From Terebella lapidaria (taxonomy: Eukaryota > Annelida > Polychaeta > Terebellida > Terebellidae), in the NCBI GenBank assembly GCA_949152475.1, contig OX424560.1, positions 6,076,001 to 6,140,000 of the forward strand: a stretch of DNA of 64,000 bases. The letters are read 5' to 3'. Positions 60,619 to 64,000 of the stretch are shown piece by piece. Position numbers and translations under genes: made by a program. How positions within the stretch are numbered: the first letter of the stretch is position 1; the number at the start of each line of letters is the position of its first letter. Below the pieces are notes generated by a model. The model was not told the origin of the DNA. It ran no database searches and saw only the letters and a list, made by a program, of their open reading frames with translations.

Positions 60619-63012
60619 TACGGTGGCTCATTACCGCCAATTACGCTCGTGTATTTCTCGCCCCATGTATAATTACCACCTCATAATATTCACCGCGTTT
60701 ATAATACCCATCCCATTCAGAATCATCACCTCAGAATTATCACCGTGTTTATAATTTCCACCCCGTCTATATTATCACCTCACAATTTTCACCCCGTTTA
60801 TAATTTCCACCCCGTCTATACTTATCACCTCATAATATTCACCGCGTTTATAATTTCCACCCCGTTTATAATTACCACCTCAGAATTATCACCGAGTTTA
60901 GAATATCCACCCCATCTATAATAAATATATTATTATCACCTCACCATATTCACCGAGTTTATAATTTCCACCCCGTCTATAATTATCACCTCACAATATT
61001 AACCGAGTTTATAATATCCACCCCATCTATAATTATCACCTCATAATTTTCACCGCATTTATAATTTCCACCCCGTTTATAATTACCACCTCGGAATTAT
61101 CACCGCGTTCATAATTTCCACCCCGTCTATGATTATCACCTCAGTATTATCACCGCGTTTATAATTTCCACCCCGTTTATAATTATCACCCCACAATATT
61201 CACCCCGTTTATAATTTCCACCCTGTTCATAATTATCACCTCCGAATTATCACCACGCTTATAATTTCCACCCCATTTATATTTATCTCCTCACAATTTT
61301 CACCCCATTCATAATATCCACCCCGTTCATAATTATCACCTCAGAATTATCACCGCGTTTATAATTTCCACCTCGTTTATAATTATCACCTCACAATTCT
61401 CACCCAGTTTATAATTTCCACCCCGTTTATAATTATCACCTCATAATTTTCACCCCATTCATAATTTTTACCCCATCTACAATTAACACCTCAGAATTAT
61501 CACCGGGTTTATAATTAAGAATTGATCACAATCATCACTGGGTACAGAAATTCAATTGGTGCATTGAGTATTAGTATGAACACTTCCTTATATCCGGATA
61601 TAAGAACATGTCCTTATATGTGAACTTTTTTAGAAACTGCCTGTAAAACATCTGATCCACATATAAGGACACTTTGCATGTTGGTGATTATAAGTTGTGA
61701 AAAATGACGCAACTAGAACACATGTAGCACGTACCACTACGTATATCATTTTCAGCATGTTAATCTTGAATATTCTTGTGGTCTTGAAATTAAATTGTAT
61801 TCATGTCGGATGTATGTGTTATAGACCTACAGGGAATTGTGTGACACTCAAGGGGACAAAATTAATTGCGCCAATAATTTAATCAGGACCCCCATTCTTC
61901 AGTTTATGGTAGTGCATAGAGTGTCCTTATATATGAATAATGGGGTGTTTTTATGTCTGGATAAGAGGCCGTGTCCTTATAAGTGAACATGTTTTGAATT
62001 TTCGATATATTGTGAAAATGCACAAATCCACATATAAGAACCTGCATGTCCTTATATGCGCTTCAATGCGGTAGCTATAAAGGCGTTTCCACAAGCGTCT
62101 TGTTGCTCTAGGGCTGCAGATGTTCATGAAGTGAGGTGATGATTATAAACGGAGTGGATATTATAAATGTGGTGATAATTATGAGGTGATAATTGTAGAC
62201 GGGGTGGAAATTATGAACGGGGTGAAAATTGTGAGGTGATAATTATAGACGGGGTGGAAATTATAAACGCGGTGATAATTCTGAGGTGGTAAATATAGAT
62301 GGGGTGGATATTATGAACTCGGTGAATATTGTGAGGTGATAATTATAGACGGGTTGGAAATTATGAACGCGGTGATAATTCTGAGGTGATAATTATAGAT
62401 GGGGTGGATATTATAAAACTTGGTGAATATTGTGAGGTGATAATTATAGATGGGGTGGATATTTTAAACTCGGTGAATATTGTGAGGTGATAATTATAGA
62501 TAGGGTGGATATTTTAAACTCGGTGAATATTGTGAGGTGATAATTATAGACGGGGTGGAAAATATGAACGCGGTGATAATTATAGATGGGGTGGATATTA
62601 TGAACTGGGTGGATATTGTGAGGTGATAATTATAGATGGGGTGGATATTTTGAACTCGATGAATATTGTGAGGTGATAATTATAGACGGGGTGGAAATTA
62701 TGAACACGGTGATAATTCTGAAGTGATAATCATAGATGGGGTGGATATTCTAAACTCGGTGATAATTCTGAGGTGGTAATTATAAACGGGGTGAATATTG
62801 TAGTGATAAATATAGACGGGTGGAAATTATAAACGGGGTGAAAATTGTGAGGTGATAATTATAGACGGGGTGGAAATTATAAACGCGGTGATAATTCTGA
62901 GGTGATAATTATGAACTGGGTGGAAATTATAAACGCGGTGAATATTATGAGGTGGTAATCAAAAATGGGGTGAGAAATACACGAGCGTAATTGGCGGTGA
63001 TGAGCCACCGTA
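60619..63012. mobile_element. Foldback element with minisatellite arms
   Basis: Inverted ends TACGGTGGCTCA...TGAGCCACCGTA, flanked by GGAAAC on both sides (60,613-60,618 and 63,013-63,018). The outer 44 bases of the arms are inverted copies with one or two differences. Each arm (60,619-61,516 and about 62,130-63,012) is then a tandem array of a roughly 50-base unit of three related motifs (CACCTCATAATATT, CACCGCGTTTATAATTT, CCACCCCGTCTATAATTA), in opposite orientation in the two arms. The core (61,517-62,129) has a second repeat built on TCCTTATATGTGAAC. No transposase, so non-autonomous. Superfamily unknown; a 6-base duplication excludes Tc1/mariner and fits few groups. Confidence 0.85.
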
Positions 63013-63287
63013 GGAAACACACACAGAATACATAACTTACAACATCCGTCATAGTTTGTCAACATTATTCCCTATCATAAATATATTTCCTATTGTGAAT
63101 GTATCAATTATCCGTTAAAACTGGTTCACTCAGAAAACAGCAATTTATCGCCTTTCTTTGGCCATGATTTGGTGAAAAGACACAGTCTCATGTTTGAGCA
63201 GTTTGGGTAGAATTTCGTATACTCCTCAATGGAAATGTATGCACCGAAATGCCTGACACTAGATCGAGATCGGATACGAACTAGGTT

Positions 63288-63613
63288 TTGTTAACTCGGA
63301 ATACCTTTTACTCGAGAATGGATTCCATGTTTGCTGATGCTTTTCCTGTTCACATTTTACTGGATGTCAGAGCACTCTTGTGGGTATTCTCGTTTCAAAA
63401 TAAGAGTAAATGGTTGAATATATATCATCATTATTCCTCATTATCAGAGTTTTTGATGGTATCAGTCGACGGAGTACCAGTGGATATATTACAGACCTAT
63501 TTCATGGAAAATTATATTCTTTGACATACGTACTCCCTGAGGACAAAAATGGATATATCAAAATGTATGATATAATCGTGTTACCAAACTGTGTTTCTTC
63601 TCCAAATATATAA
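63288..63613 (+). pseudogene. Possible immunoglobulin-like exon remnant
   Basis: Two overlapping frames: SLSEFLMVSVDGVPVDILQT, then in another frame LYSLTYVLPEDKNGYIKMYD. The latter resembles an Ig E-F region (xYSLTYxxxxxxNGYYxxx). One frameshift separates them. Confidence 0.3.
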
Positions 63614-63789
63614 ATGAGAATAAGAAAATATGACTGTGATTATACTTTACTTGACTCATTTCCGTGATTGTTGAGATCAAACATATGAGATCACATTGAC
63701 AATGTATTCTGAGATATAATCAGCACAGATTTAAAGAAATGAATGATGCTATACTTTGCTGTAATTCTCCTCGGACATGTTGTAAGTAC

Positions 63790-63876
63790 CACACTGTCGT
63801 GTATAGAATGCTGGTGATAATCCACTGAGCCAATGTCACTGTTGGTGGATTTTAAATCTGTCCCCGAGGATACCAT
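63790..63876 (-). other. Candidate tail exon
   Basis: Minus strand: MVSSGTDLKSTNSDIGSVDY, then HQHSIHDSV and the donor GTACTTAC. The first 18 residues correspond to MVSSGTELTSTSSDTGSV of the 364-bp satellite unit, where GTATGA follows. Here the exon is longer. Acceptor uncertain. Confidence 0.3.
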
Positions 63877-64000
63877 CAGCTCAGTAGCCTTTTGGGTTGT
63901 GTTTAGGTGCTAGCGAACTTGTCATATACCTATTTCATGGGGTTTGTTTTGGAGGTCTAAATTGTTTAAATGTGTTGTTGCGCAGTTTTATCACTGACTA

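Noticed and set aside
60619-61516. CRISPR-like array
   Set aside because: The repeats are contiguous with no unique spacers and are mirrored in the other arm; this is an animal genome.
60619-63012. Tc1/mariner assignment from the TA at both ends
   Set aside because: With TA taken as part of the inverted end, a perfect 6-base GGAAAC duplication appears, which Tc1/mariner does not make.

Overview
The window is animal nuclear DNA. It has spliced exons with GT-AG borders, AATAAA signals, THAP and DUF4806 domain exons, a CR1-type LINE, a tRNA-derived SINE, MITEs, and many decayed duplicated segments in AT-rich DNA. LINEs whose ORF2 begins with a 2A-like peptide are known from sea urchins, lancelets and molluscs, so a marine invertebrate is likely. 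The species cannot be fixed from the sequence.

Layout. 1-1,797 (-): four exons of a THAP-domain gene, running off the left edge. 2,186-7,606: a 5.4-kb element with CCCAGCAAAC inverted ends. It carries a spliced DUF4806 gene (+) with a tandem array of phase-1 exons, plus a nested minisatellite and a palindromic MITE. 8,350-9,905 (+): a multi-exon gene I do not recognise; its 3' UTR has been split by an LTR element (10,024-12,735). 9,815-20,268 (copy A) and 21,727-25,622 (copy B) are a recent direct duplication. The LTR element and a DIRS-like fragment (about 13,515-16,632) entered copy A only, and copy B keeps the empty LTR site. A third, older copy (C, about 31,400-34,987) is inverted, so B and C form the arms of a broken palindrome centred near 27.6 kb. 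36,429-37,260: a decayed Tc1/mariner. 37,768-39,520: a 364-bp satellite that also occurs near 21 and 50 kb. 41,252-44,770: a CR1-like LINE (-). 46.7-48.7 kb: a second copy of the minisatellite element with a MITE inside. 51-60 kb: diverged gene fragments and a SINE. 60,619-63,012: a foldback element with minisatellite arms and a 6-bp target-site duplication.

The thread I find most interesting runs from 19 to 64 kb: scattered, mostly decayed pieces of a multigene family that look like immunoglobulin-type ectodomain exons, together with very short symmetric (phase 1-1) exons coding Ser/Thr/Asp-rich segments. The best preserved part is a six-exon 3' end on the minus strand at 20,258-21,638, which reads open through all six exons to a stop. 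I suggest a decayed, rearranging cluster of receptor-like genes. The immunoglobulin assignment is inference from short motifs.

Other points are a minisatellite whose unit carries consensus nuclear-receptor sites, a young insert carrying X-box palindromes, and the unusual DUF4806 gene with its amplified exon.
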